Source: Deltaproteobacteria bacterium (lineage in GTDB: Bacteria > Desulfobacterota_B > Binatia > Binatales > Binataceae). From it: a stretch of 8,064 nucleotides of DNA. Under the pieces are notes generated by a model, which made no database searches, was not told where the DNA came from, and saw nothing but the letters and a program-made list of their open reading frames with translations. Made by a program: the position numbers and the translations under genes. Shown piece after piece: positions 1-5,656 of this stretch (position 1 is its first letter; every line of letters begins with the position of its first letter). The stretch covers positions 1-8,064 of the forward strand of contig JAKAVX010000096.1 in the NCBI GenBank assembly GCA_021827465.1, given 5' to 3'.

Positions 1-1
1 C

Positions 2-184
2 TGGTTCGGGATCCTGCCGGGCAACCGTGACCCGCTGCTCAGCCTGGTGCCTGGCGCCGTCGGCGTCGTGGTGTTCTTCGCGTTCCTGGCCCTGCCGACG
101 GTCAGCGACCGGCTGATGGCAGGACGAGCATGTCTCGCCCGAACGCTGTCCCGTCGCTCCGCAGTTCATGCAGTACATCGGTAA
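2..184 (+). CDS. 3' end of an unidentified membrane protein (partial, 60 residues visible)
   Basis: The reading frame enters from the left edge and stops at TAA 182-184. The visible residues begin WFGILPGNRDPLL and contain one clear hydrophobic segment (about residues 13-32, rich in V, G, F, L and A) followed by a charged turn (SDRLMAGR), as at the end of a polytopic membrane protein. I do not recognise the family. Codons 1-39 (2-118) end in G or C in 37 of 39 cases. Codons 40-60 (119-181) do so in only 8 of 21 and encode an Arg/Ser/His-rich tail. The native protein may therefore have ended near residue 40-43, with the tail being read-through after a deletion, frameshift or junction. The N-terminus lies outside the window. 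Confidence 0.55.
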   Translation, partial: WFGILPGNRDPLLSLVPGAVGVVVFFAFLALPTVSDRLMAGRACLARTLSRRSAVHAVHR

Positions 185-491
185 TTCCCTTTCAAGAAAG
201 CCTTATGCGGCGATTTTTCCGTCGCGATTCCCGCGCGAACAAAGTACGCTTCGTGCCTGTCAACGGTTGACGCGAAAGGAAGAGGATTCGATGCGCCCAG
301 GGTAGAGGCGGGAGAGGAAAGGGAGATGAGCACGGTCTCCGATCGGACGCAGCGCTCGCACGATTCGACATCTCGACGGTGCAAATCGGGTGCAGCGTTC
401 CGAGCGCTATTTGGCCCCGCTTGGTGCTATCGTGCCTGAGGCAAATCGCGCCCGGTCACCTGCGTCGCAGCGGGCACAAAAAGGGATGACG
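185..491. other. Gap before ACAD-1; purine-rich, with two ribosome-site-like motifs
   Basis: No convincing gene is seen here. A purine-rich stretch (275-330) holds two ribosome-binding-site/ATG units. AAGGAAGAGG (276-285) precedes ATG 291, which opens only four codons (MRPG, stop 303-305). GAGAGGAAAGGGAG (312-325) precedes ATG 326, which opens 37 codons (stop 437-439). A third small frame starts at ATG 130 after AGGACGAGC and ends at 268-270 (46 residues, Arg/Ser-rich). None has a recognisable product. They may be remnants, leader peptides or chance. No convincing -35/-10 pair for ACAD-1 was found. Confidence 0.4.
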
Positions 492-1637
492 ATGGAATTC
501 CTGAAACTCAGCGAAGAGCAGCAGATTCTGCTTGACGGCGCCCAGCGCTATATCGACAAGAGGATCCGTCCGGTACGCGAGAAGTTCGATGATGTGGCCT
601 TGCCCAAGCCGCTTGCCTGCGAACTGATTGGCGAACTGAGCGAGATGGGATTCATCGGGGGCACGCTGCCTCAGGAACTTGGTGGCGGCGGACTGTCCTT
701 CGTAACGGAAGGCTTGTTGTATGAACGGCTGGCCAAGGTCTTTCCGGGGCTGGCCGGACTCGCGTTTATCCAGAGTTCAGCCGCGAAAGCAATCGCGATC
801 GAGGGCAACCAGCAGCAGAAGGACGCCTACTTTAAACCGCTGCTAAAGGGAGAAAAGATCGGGTGCGCGGCAATTACCGAACCCGATATTGGTTCCAATC
901 CATCCGACGTCAAGACCACCGCAACGCGCGACGGCGATAACTGGGTGATAAGCGGAGAGAAATCCTGGATATCCAACGGCGATATTTCCGACGTTTGCCT
1001 CATCGTTGCCCGGCGTGCGGAAGATCAGGGGTTATCGCGGTTTATCGTCGAGCGCGAGGACGGTTACGTAACTTCCGATATCGAAAAAATGGCGATGAAC
1101 GAGTGGCCGACGTCTCTCATGCACTTCGATCACGTGAGCATCCCGGCCTGGCGGCAGTTGGGAGGGGCCGGCACGGGGCTTAAGGCCACGCTCAGAGGTT
1201 TCGAGATCGCGCGATGCTATGTTGGGCTGCTGTCATTGGGCATCGCCGAGGCCGCGCTCGAAGCGGCGATTGAGTATTCGAAACAGCGCAGGCAGTGGGG
1301 GAAACCGATCGGCCAGCATCAGCTCGTCCAACAGATGATCGCCGACATGGCGATTATGACCGACGCTGCCCGGCTGCTCGTATTCCGCGGGCTCTGGCTG
1401 ATCGATCAGGGCGGCCGATGTGACACGCAGACATCGATGGCCAAGGCGTATGCGACGGAAGCCGCGGTGAAAGTTGCATCGATGGCGGTGCAGATTCACG
1501 GCGCATACGGCATCTCGAAGGCATACCCGGTCGAGCGCTTGTTTCGCGAGGCGCGCATTTTGCCGATCCCGGACGGAACCACACAAATCCAGAAACTGAT
1601 AATTGGCAGAAATCTCACCGGCTTCCGCGCCTTCTAA
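492..1637 (+). CDS. Acyl-CoA dehydrogenase (ACAD-1), MCAD-like fold with Asp as predicted catalytic base
   Basis: A flavoprotein predicted to alpha,beta-dehydrogenate an acyl-CoA in the cytoplasm, passing electrons to electron-transfer flavoprotein. The product is 381 residues, the usual family length. The order is standard: N-terminal helical domain (about 1-120), beta domain with the signature ITEPDIGSNP (128-137) and WVISGEKSWISNG (151-163), then the C-terminal helical domain with QRRQWG (265-270), QIHGAYG (334-340) and PIPDGTTQIQ (357-366). MCAD-type enzymes have the catalytic Glu in YEGTSQIQ; here the aligned residue is Asp361 (GAC, 1572-1574). The IVD-type alternative position (in FEIAR, 237-241) is Ala240. 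Asp at this place occurs in some cyclic-substrate ACADs and in nitroalkane oxidase, so a cyclic or otherwise unusual acyl-CoA is possible. Start: ATG 492 is chosen because AAGGG (481-485) lies six bases upstream. ATG 486 is too close to that site, and the frame extends to GTG 390 without family similarity. Family is near certain; substrate unknown. Confidence 0.93.
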   Translation: MEFLKLSEEQQILLDGAQRYIDKRIRPVREKFDDVALPKPLACELIGELSEMGFIGGTLPQELGGGGLSFVTEGLLYERLAKVFPGLAGLAFIQSSAAKAIAIEGNQQQKDAYFKPLLKGEKIGCAAITEPDIGSNPSDVKTTATRDGDNWVISGEKSWISNGDISDVCLIVARRAEDQGLSRFIVEREDGYVTSDIEKMAMNEWPTSLMHFDHVSIPAWRQLGGAGTGLKATLRGFEIARCYVGLLSLGIAEAALEAAIEYSKQRRQWGKPIGQHQLVQQMIADMAIMTDAARLLVFRGLWLIDQGGRCDTQTSMAKAYATEAAVKVASMAVQIHGAYGISKAYPVERLFREARILPIPDGTTQIQKLIIGRNLTGFRAF

Positions 1638-1802
1638 ACAAGGACGTGTTGGTGGGTTCTGAATCGATAGCGCACGCTGCGAGACGAGGTGTCGGTTCGC
1701 GACGCCCAACGACTAGCGGCCGAAATTTCCTGCTCGGGATGTCGCCTGCGACACGGTTTGCGTTCAATACTTCGCCGGCGTAACGGTTGCGCAGGCGCCC
1801 CG

Positions 1803-2480
1803 ATGGATACCCTGACGCGCAAGTCGTTCGTCGGCCTGGCTCAGCTTCAGGTCGCACTCGCGCTAATGCTGTTCGTGCCCGCGTGGTCGCTCAGATTCTG
1901 GCAGGGATGGGTTTACTGGATTCTCTTCCTGCTCTGCGTGCTCGCGATCACGCTCTATTTCCTGAAATATGATCCGCACCTTATCGAAGGCCGGCTGCCG
2001 GCCGGCTGGCGCGCGGAACAGCAGACAAAGCAGAAGATCATTCAGGCGCTTGCGGCCCCGTTATTCGTGGCGGCGATGGTCGTTCCCAGCCTGGACCATC
2101 GCTTTGGATGGTCGCACGTGCCAGTGGCGCTGGTGATAGCCGGTGACGCGATGACGGTGGTGTCGTTTGCGATCATTTTCTTAGTGTTCAAGGAGAACAG
2201 TTACGCCGCGGCCACGATCAGGGTCGAAGCCGAGCAACGGGTGATATCGACGGGAGCGTACCGGATGGTGCGTCATCCGATGTACGCCGGCGCAGTGCTG
2301 CTCTTCATCGCGACGCCGCTTGCGCTCGGCTCGTTTTGGGGACTTATCGTGGTGCTCCCGCTCAGTATCGTGCTGGCCGTGCGTCTTCTCGACGAAGAGC
2401 GGTACTTGTCCGCCAATCTTCCCGGTTACGACGCCTACCGCAGCCAAGTCAGATACCGCCTCGTGCCATTTGTGTGGTAA
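1803..2480 (+). CDS. ICMT/PEMT-type integral-membrane methyltransferase
   Basis: A 225-residue membrane protein of the isoprenylcysteine carboxyl methyltransferase-like family (S-adenosylmethionine dependent). Hydrophobic segments lie at about 11-29, 35-54, 80-97, 107-129 and 164-196. The family's C-terminal cofactor-binding signature is intact: GAYRMVRHPMYAG (151-163), EERYL (198-202), then GYDAYRSQVRYRLVPFVW (208-225), the usual ending. Eukaryotic members methylate prenylated cysteines. Most bacterial members have no known substrate, and small lipids or isoprenoids are possible. Start: ATG 1803 puts the first hydrophobic segment close to the N-terminus, as in the family, but its ribosome site is weak. 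The frame is open back to GTG 1689, preceded by purine-rich GAGACGAG, but that 38-residue extension is Cys/Arg-rich and not membrane-like. The gene lies on the same strand as ACAD-1 (165-base gap) and ACAD-2 (257-base gap); co-transcription is possible but not shown. Confidence 0.85.
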   Translation: MDTLTRKSFVGLAQLQVALALMLFVPAWSLRFWQGWVYWILFLLCVLAITLYFLKYDPHLIEGRLPAGWRAEQQTKQKIIQALAAPLFVAAMVVPSLDHRFGWSHVPVALVIAGDAMTVVSFAIIFLVFKENSYAAATIRVEAEQRVISTGAYRMVRHPMYAGAVLLFIATPLALGSFWGLIVVLPLSIVLAVRLLDEERYLSANLPGYDAYRSQVRYRLVPFVW

Positions 2481-2502
2481 CTGTGCCGGCTGCGATGCGA
2501 GA

Positions 2503-2676
2503 TCACTTGATTTGATACGCCACATTGACGGTCGCGCTGTGGCCGATTTCCTGGGACATGAGCCGAATGCCTGTCACCACGTCCGCCACAAAAGCCGAGG
2601 TGGAATCCATCAGGGGCAGTTGTTTCCGAAGGATACACCTTCTTTCCAAAAACGCTCGGAAATCCGGCCAAGGCAT
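2503..2676 (-). CDS. Possible small protein or gene remnant (57 residues), unrecognised
   Basis: This minus-strand frame runs from ATG (2676-2674) to TGA (2505-2503). It starts MPWPDFRAFLERR and ends GIRLMSQEIGHSATVNVAYQ followed by IK. From the internal Met23 (codon 2610-2608) onward about three quarters of codons end in G or C, similar to the neighbouring real genes, and the residue mix is protein-like. The first 22 codons look less like coding sequence and no good ribosome site precedes either Met. It would converge on the methyltransferase gene (22-base gap) and diverge from ACAD-2 (61-base gap). I do not recognise a family; it could be the 3' remnant of a lost gene. Low confidence. Confidence 0.22.
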   Translation of the reverse strand: MPWPDFRAFLERRCILRKQLPLMDSTSAFVADVVTGIRLMSQEIGHSATVNVAYQIK

Positions 2677-2698
2677 AGCGATTGCTCTAGAGCCGCGG

Positions 2699-2704
2699 GA
2701 TAAT
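2699..2704 (+). promoter_or_regulatory. Candidate -10 box (GATAAT) for ACAD-2
   Basis: GATAAT matches the sigma-70 -10 consensus at five of six positions and lies 33 bases upstream of the ACAD-2 start codon. No good -35 hexamer is seen at 16-18 bases spacing, so this is a weak call based on one element in an otherwise GC-rich stretch. Confidence 0.3.
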
Positions 2705-2737
2705 GCGCCCGACCTGACGCGACCGGAAGGACGATAG

Positions 2738-3952
2738 ATGGATTTCAGCTACACGCCCGAGCAGGAAAAATTTCGCGGCGAAGTTCGCCGCTTCCTGGAA
2801 AAAACCTCGCTCGAGGTTTTCGGCCCTAGTATCGAGGCTCACGCCACCTGCTCCGAGAACCTGATTTTCGGAGACGACGAGCATCACTGGGAAATGATGC
2901 TCGAATATCATCGCCGCCTGCTCGATGCCGGTTATCTCGCTCTTCACTGGCCGAAGGAGTGGGGTGGCGGGGGCGCAGGCCTGGTCGAACAGGCGATTTA
3001 TCGTGACGAAGTGATGCGGCTTGGGCTTCCGCCTTTCGGAGCGAACCACCTCGCGATCGATCGGATCGGCCCGACGCTGATGCTGTACGGGGCCGATTGG
3101 CAGAAGAAGCGCTTCATCCCGAAGATGCTGACGGCCGAGGAGATCTGGTGCCAGGGCTATTCCGAGCCCAACGCGGGCTCCGACCTCGCGGGCCTTCAGA
3201 CGCGCGCGGTGCTCGACGGCGACCATTTCGTAATCAACGGGCAGAAGGTGTGGACCAGCCTGGCGCATCGCGCGAACTTCCAGGTCCTGCTGGTGCGGAC
3301 CGATCCCTCCGCGCCGAAGCACAAGGGAATCTCCTATCTGCTCGTCGACATGAAAACGCCGGGCATCACCGTGCGTCCGCTTGTGAAGATTACAGGGCAC
3401 GCCGGCTTCAACGAGGTCTTTTACGACAACGTCGCGGTGCCGCGGGAAAACCTGGTCGGCGAGTTGAACCGCGGATGGGAAGTTTCGGTCGCGATGCTGA
3501 TGTTCCAGCGGCTGTCGGCCGGCACCCGTCAGCCAATCGAGCGGATCTTCAACCAGCTCGTCGAGCTTTCGAAGGCTGTCGAGTTCGACGGAGTACCCGC
3601 GCATCGCCATCCTTACGTCCGCCAGGCTCTCGTCAGGTTCGCGAGCGATGCGCAATGCGTTTCGCTCGGGCGGTATCGCGCGCTGAGCGCGCATCTGAAG
3701 GGCAAGCCTCCCGGTCCCGAGAGTTCTTTCGCGAAGCTGTTCGCGTCGGAGCTCAATCTGCGCATGACGATGTTTGCGGCCGAGATGCTGGGCGCGTATG
3801 CCGCAATTGAGAACGACACGGCGAACCGGGCCAATCGCGACCTGTGGGTGCGCCGCCTGCTCAACGCGCGCGAATACACGATCGCCGGCGGCACCAGCGA
3901 GATTCAACACAACATTATCGGAGAGCGCGTGCTCCACCTGCCCAAAGGCTAG
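2738..3952 (+). CDS. Acyl-CoA dehydrogenase (ACAD-2), steroid-FadE-like branch, predicted catalytic Glu replaced by Gln
   Basis: A 404-residue cytoplasmic ACAD homologue of the branch with WPKEWGGGG (71-79), IWCQGYSEPNAGSDLAG (136-152), INGQKVWTS (166-174), KHKGISYLLVDMKTPGI (194-210), GFNEVFYDNVAVPRENLVGE (223-242) and the C-terminal TIAGGTSEIQ (381-390). Members occur in actinobacterial steroid catabolism and in many beta-oxidation clusters. In this branch the MCAD-position Glu is normally Gly (here Gly384), and the base is usually a Glu just before an Arg in the C-terminal-domain helix ('FER' or 'HER'). Here that site reads MFQRLSAG, with Gln257 (CAG, 3506-3508). Activity is therefore uncertain: it could be inactive, a non-catalytic partner in a heteromeric ACAD, or use another residue. 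The start is secure: GGAAGGA (2725-2731) lies six bases before ATG. It converges on the DUF1329 gene, with 54 bases between the stops. Confidence 0.93.
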   Translation: MDFSYTPEQEKFRGEVRRFLEKTSLEVFGPSIEAHATCSENLIFGDDEHHWEMMLEYHRRLLDAGYLALHWPKEWGGGGAGLVEQAIYRDEVMRLGLPPFGANHLAIDRIGPTLMLYGADWQKKRFIPKMLTAEEIWCQGYSEPNAGSDLAGLQTRAVLDGDHFVINGQKVWTSLAHRANFQVLLVRTDPSAPKHKGISYLLVDMKTPGITVRPLVKITGHAGFNEVFYDNVAVPRENLVGELNRGWEVSVAMLMFQRLSAGTRQPIERIFNQLVELSKAVEFDGVPAHRHPYVRQALVRFASDAQCVSLGRYRALSAHLKGKPPGPESSFAKLFASELNLRMTMFAAEMLGAYAAIENDTANRANRDLWVRRLLNAREYTIAGGTSEIQHNIIGERVLHLPKG

Positions 3953-3988
3953 CGGGGCACGCGCCCTCTTCGGCGGCAATCGCGGGAT

Positions 3989-4009
3989 TAAGCGGCGCGC
4001 CGCGGCTTA
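3989..4009. terminator. Weak candidate bidirectional terminator between convergent genes
   Basis: The inverted repeat TAAGC (3989-3993) / GCTTA (4005-4009) flanks the GC palindrome GCGGCGCGCCGC (3992-4003), between the stop of ACAD-2 and the stop of the DUF1329 gene, whose TAA codon is part of it. The two stems compete, and there is no clear T-tract on either side. The position suits a shared terminator, but the structure is modest. Confidence 0.25.
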
Positions 4010-5389
4010 TTCGCCGAGGCGGCTCAGATCGTCGAGCGAGCCGTAGCTCGTAAACAACTTCGTCTCGTCGAACGCGCACGGATAACCGCCGGTCGTCTGC
4101 GGGACCAGCTGTATGCGCGACATCTTGCCGCTCTTCATGTCCATCGCGTGCAGATTGGTCCACGCCCAGAAGCGCTCCGGCGTCGCCTTGTTCCACGGAG
4201 CGCCCGGCTTGCGCACGTAGGTTCCGTAGCCGGTCTCGTGCTGATGGAGCGGGCTGCCGGACGCGTCATAGCCGACCATCGTCATCGGGTTGAGCGTGCG
4301 CGCGTCGTACCAAACCCGCTTCTTCGAGTAGGGGCATTCCTTGAAGCGCACAGGCTGGAGCTCGGCGACGTAGGCTTCCGGCACCAGTTCCATCCGGGTG
4401 CGAAAATACTTGGTGCCGCTTTTGCCGCCGCATACCGGAATTTTCCAATCCGGGTTGGAGGAGAAAGCGCCCTGGCTGACGCAGGCCAGCGCCGGGCCCT
4501 TGCCGATCAGCTTGAAATCGCCCCACGTCAGAAGCGGATCGCCGACCATCCACGCGTCGCTGACAAACATGGTGCTGCCCGGCAGCATCGGGTCGAACCG
4601 CTCGTAGGGCGGAAACGTCCGGATCCTTTTGGTGGTCGGCGTATAGGCATAGCCCGTCGGGAACTGGCGCTGATCGTAATGCCATACCGTGAAGGTTCCG
4701 GTTCCGGCCACGTCCTGCGGAGCAACCACCAGGATGGTCATCAGGCGCAATTGTTTCTCGTGGCCGGGCAGATACGGCTTGGGATTCATCACCACCCGTC
4801 CCACGGTCTGCGTCTGAACGAAGTAGTTTTCGTAGGCGTAACGAGTCACGCCCTCGGAGTCGGTGTCCCACTCGCGCATCGCGTCGGCTTCGGCGTCGTG
4901 CCTGCCCCAGGAAAGCGCGTTGTTGTAAAGCAGTTCCGTGGGCGTTTTCGGATCGGGAAACGGATTGCCGCCGATCCACGGCTTGCCGGCCTTGGTGTAA
5001 ACGTTGCCGTCGGCCGCTATGTGATGGACGCCGCGGTTTCGAATCGTCGCTTCAAGGAACGGAACGAAGGTGAGCTTGCGCACGTCGGTCTCGGTGGGAA
5101 CCAGATCGACCAGCCGGCCATCGGACTTGATTTGCCAGTAGGCAATCGGGTCGAGCAGTTCCTTGACGATATCGACGTTGCTCGCCTCGAGCACCTGTCC
5201 GGCCTTGAGCTTGCCCTTGGTGTAAGCCTCGAGCGATAGCAATTCCGGCGGGTAGGCCGCTTCGCAGTCCGCCGTGTTGGCGATCGTGTCCCACAATGGA
5301 GCAATCACGCCCGCGGCCATCAGGCCCTTGGCGGTTTGCTCAAGGAAATGTCTCCTGGTCCATCCATCGGGATACTTTCTCAAACGCAC
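4007..5389 (-). CDS. DUF1329 family protein with a Tat signal, predicted periplasmic
   Basis: A 460-residue protein matching DUF1329, whose members are about 450-475 residues. The N-terminus carries a twin-arginine motif, TRRHFLE (11-17), then a hydrophobic stretch LMAAGVIAPLW (23-33), so folded export to the periplasm is predicted. A signal-peptidase site is not obvious and no proper lipobox is seen. Family features include a FTVWHYDQRQ...YTPTTKRIRTFPP stretch like the usual 'WVYLPGQRRVRR', then a SDAWMVGDPL...WGDFKLIGKG segment, and near the end KKRVWYDARTLNPMTMVGYD followed by ASG. The fold is related to LolA/LppX-type lipid carriers. The biochemical role is unknown, but members often sit beside DUF1302 outer-membrane proteins and hydrophobic-compound catabolism genes. 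No DUF1302 gene is in this window. Start: GTG (5389-5387) is chosen as it gives the complete Tat signal; GAGGAG lies 11 bases upstream and AAAGG four bases upstream. ACAD-3 lies upstream on the same strand, 267 bases away with a hairpin between. Confidence 0.9.
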   Translation of the reverse strand: MRLRKYPDGWTRRHFLEQTAKGLMAAGVIAPLWDTIANTADCEAAYPPELLSLEAYTKGKLKAGQVLEASNVDIVKELLDPIAYWQIKSDGRLVDLVPTETDVRKLTFVPFLEATIRNRGVHHIAADGNVYTKAGKPWIGGNPFPDPKTPTELLYNNALSWGRHDAEADAMREWDTDSEGVTRYAYENYFVQTQTVGRVVMNPKPYLPGHEKQLRLMTILVVAPQDVAGTGTFTVWHYDQRQFPTGYAYTPTTKRIRTFPPYERFDPMLPGSTMFVSDAWMVGDPLLTWGDFKLIGKGPALACVSQGAFSSNPDWKIPVCGGKSGTKYFRTRMELVPEAYVAELQPVRFKECPYSKKRVWYDARTLNPMTMVGYDASGSPLHQHETGYGTYVRKPGAPWNKATPERFWAWTNLHAMDMKSGKMSRIQLVPQTTGGYPCAFDETKLFTSYGSLDDLSRLGE

Positions 5390-5428
5390 GAAACCTTTAT
5401 CTCCTCAACGCCCGCGCGGCTGCGCAAG

Positions 5429-5453
5429 CGCCCAGCGACGCCGGGCCTGGGCG
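5429..5453 (-). repeat. Hairpin-forming inverted repeat upstream of the DUF1329 gene
   Basis: CGCCCAG (5429-5435) and CTGGGCG (5447-5453) form a perfect seven-base stem with an 11-base loop, 40-64 bases upstream of the GTG start of the DUF1329 gene. It could be a leader-RNA structure or chance in GC-rich DNA. Nothing else in the 5390-5609 interval looks like a gene, and no convincing promoter was seen there. Confidence 0.25.
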
Positions 5454-5609
5454 TGTCACACCGCCGGCGTCGTCGAACGCGCTCGCGCGCTCAGCACCAC
5501 CAGGGCAGCTTAGCGGCAGATGCCATCGAATCACAAAGTGAGCCGCAGGGAAATGGAAACCGCACTGTGCCGACCGGATGGTTGGTACGGCGAATAACTG
5601 GCGATCGAC

Positions 5610-5634
5610 TGCCGCCGGGGGTCACCCGGCGGCA
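5610..5634 (-). terminator. Strong GC hairpin after ACAD-3, likely terminator
   Basis: TGCCGCCGGG (5610-5619) and CCCGGCGGCA (5625-5634) are perfect inverted repeats: a ten-base-pair stem with a five-base loop. It begins 22 bases past the stop codon of ACAD-3 in the direction of transcription. No T-tract follows on the minus strand, so it may act as a stem-only terminator, a Rho-associated barrier or a 3'-end stabiliser. If it terminates, the DUF1329 gene needs its own promoter. Confidence 0.6.
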
Positions 5635-5656
5635 TTTGCGCCGATTCGCCGCGCGG

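Noticed and set aside
130..270. A 46-codon + strand frame after AGGACGAGC
   Set aside because: The ribosome site is fair, but the product is Arg/Ser-rich without features and overlaps the frame of the left-edge gene, so it was not listed as a gene.
166..384. A 72-codon minus-strand frame
   Set aside because: It needs a TTG start without a good ribosome site, is Ser/Arg-rich without motifs, and overlaps the end of the left-edge gene.
390..491. GTG-started N-terminal extension of ACAD-1
   Set aside because: The extra 34 residues do not resemble ACADs, while ATG 492 has a well-spaced ribosome site and gives the family's normal length.
1740..1753. Small inverted repeat TGTCG/CGACA between ACAD-1 and the methyltransferase
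   Set aside because: Only five base pairs with a four-base loop and no T-tract; too common by chance to call a terminator.
2687..3979. A 430-codon open frame antisense to ACAD-2
   Set aside because: It covers a clear ACAD on the other strand. Its product is Arg/His/Glu-rich with no family resemblance. Long antisense frames are expected opposite GC-rich genes.
4148..5239. A 363-codon + strand frame opposite the DUF1329 gene
   Set aside because: It lies wholly inside the DUF1329 gene on the opposite strand, with Arg/His/Gly-rich low-information content and no motif.
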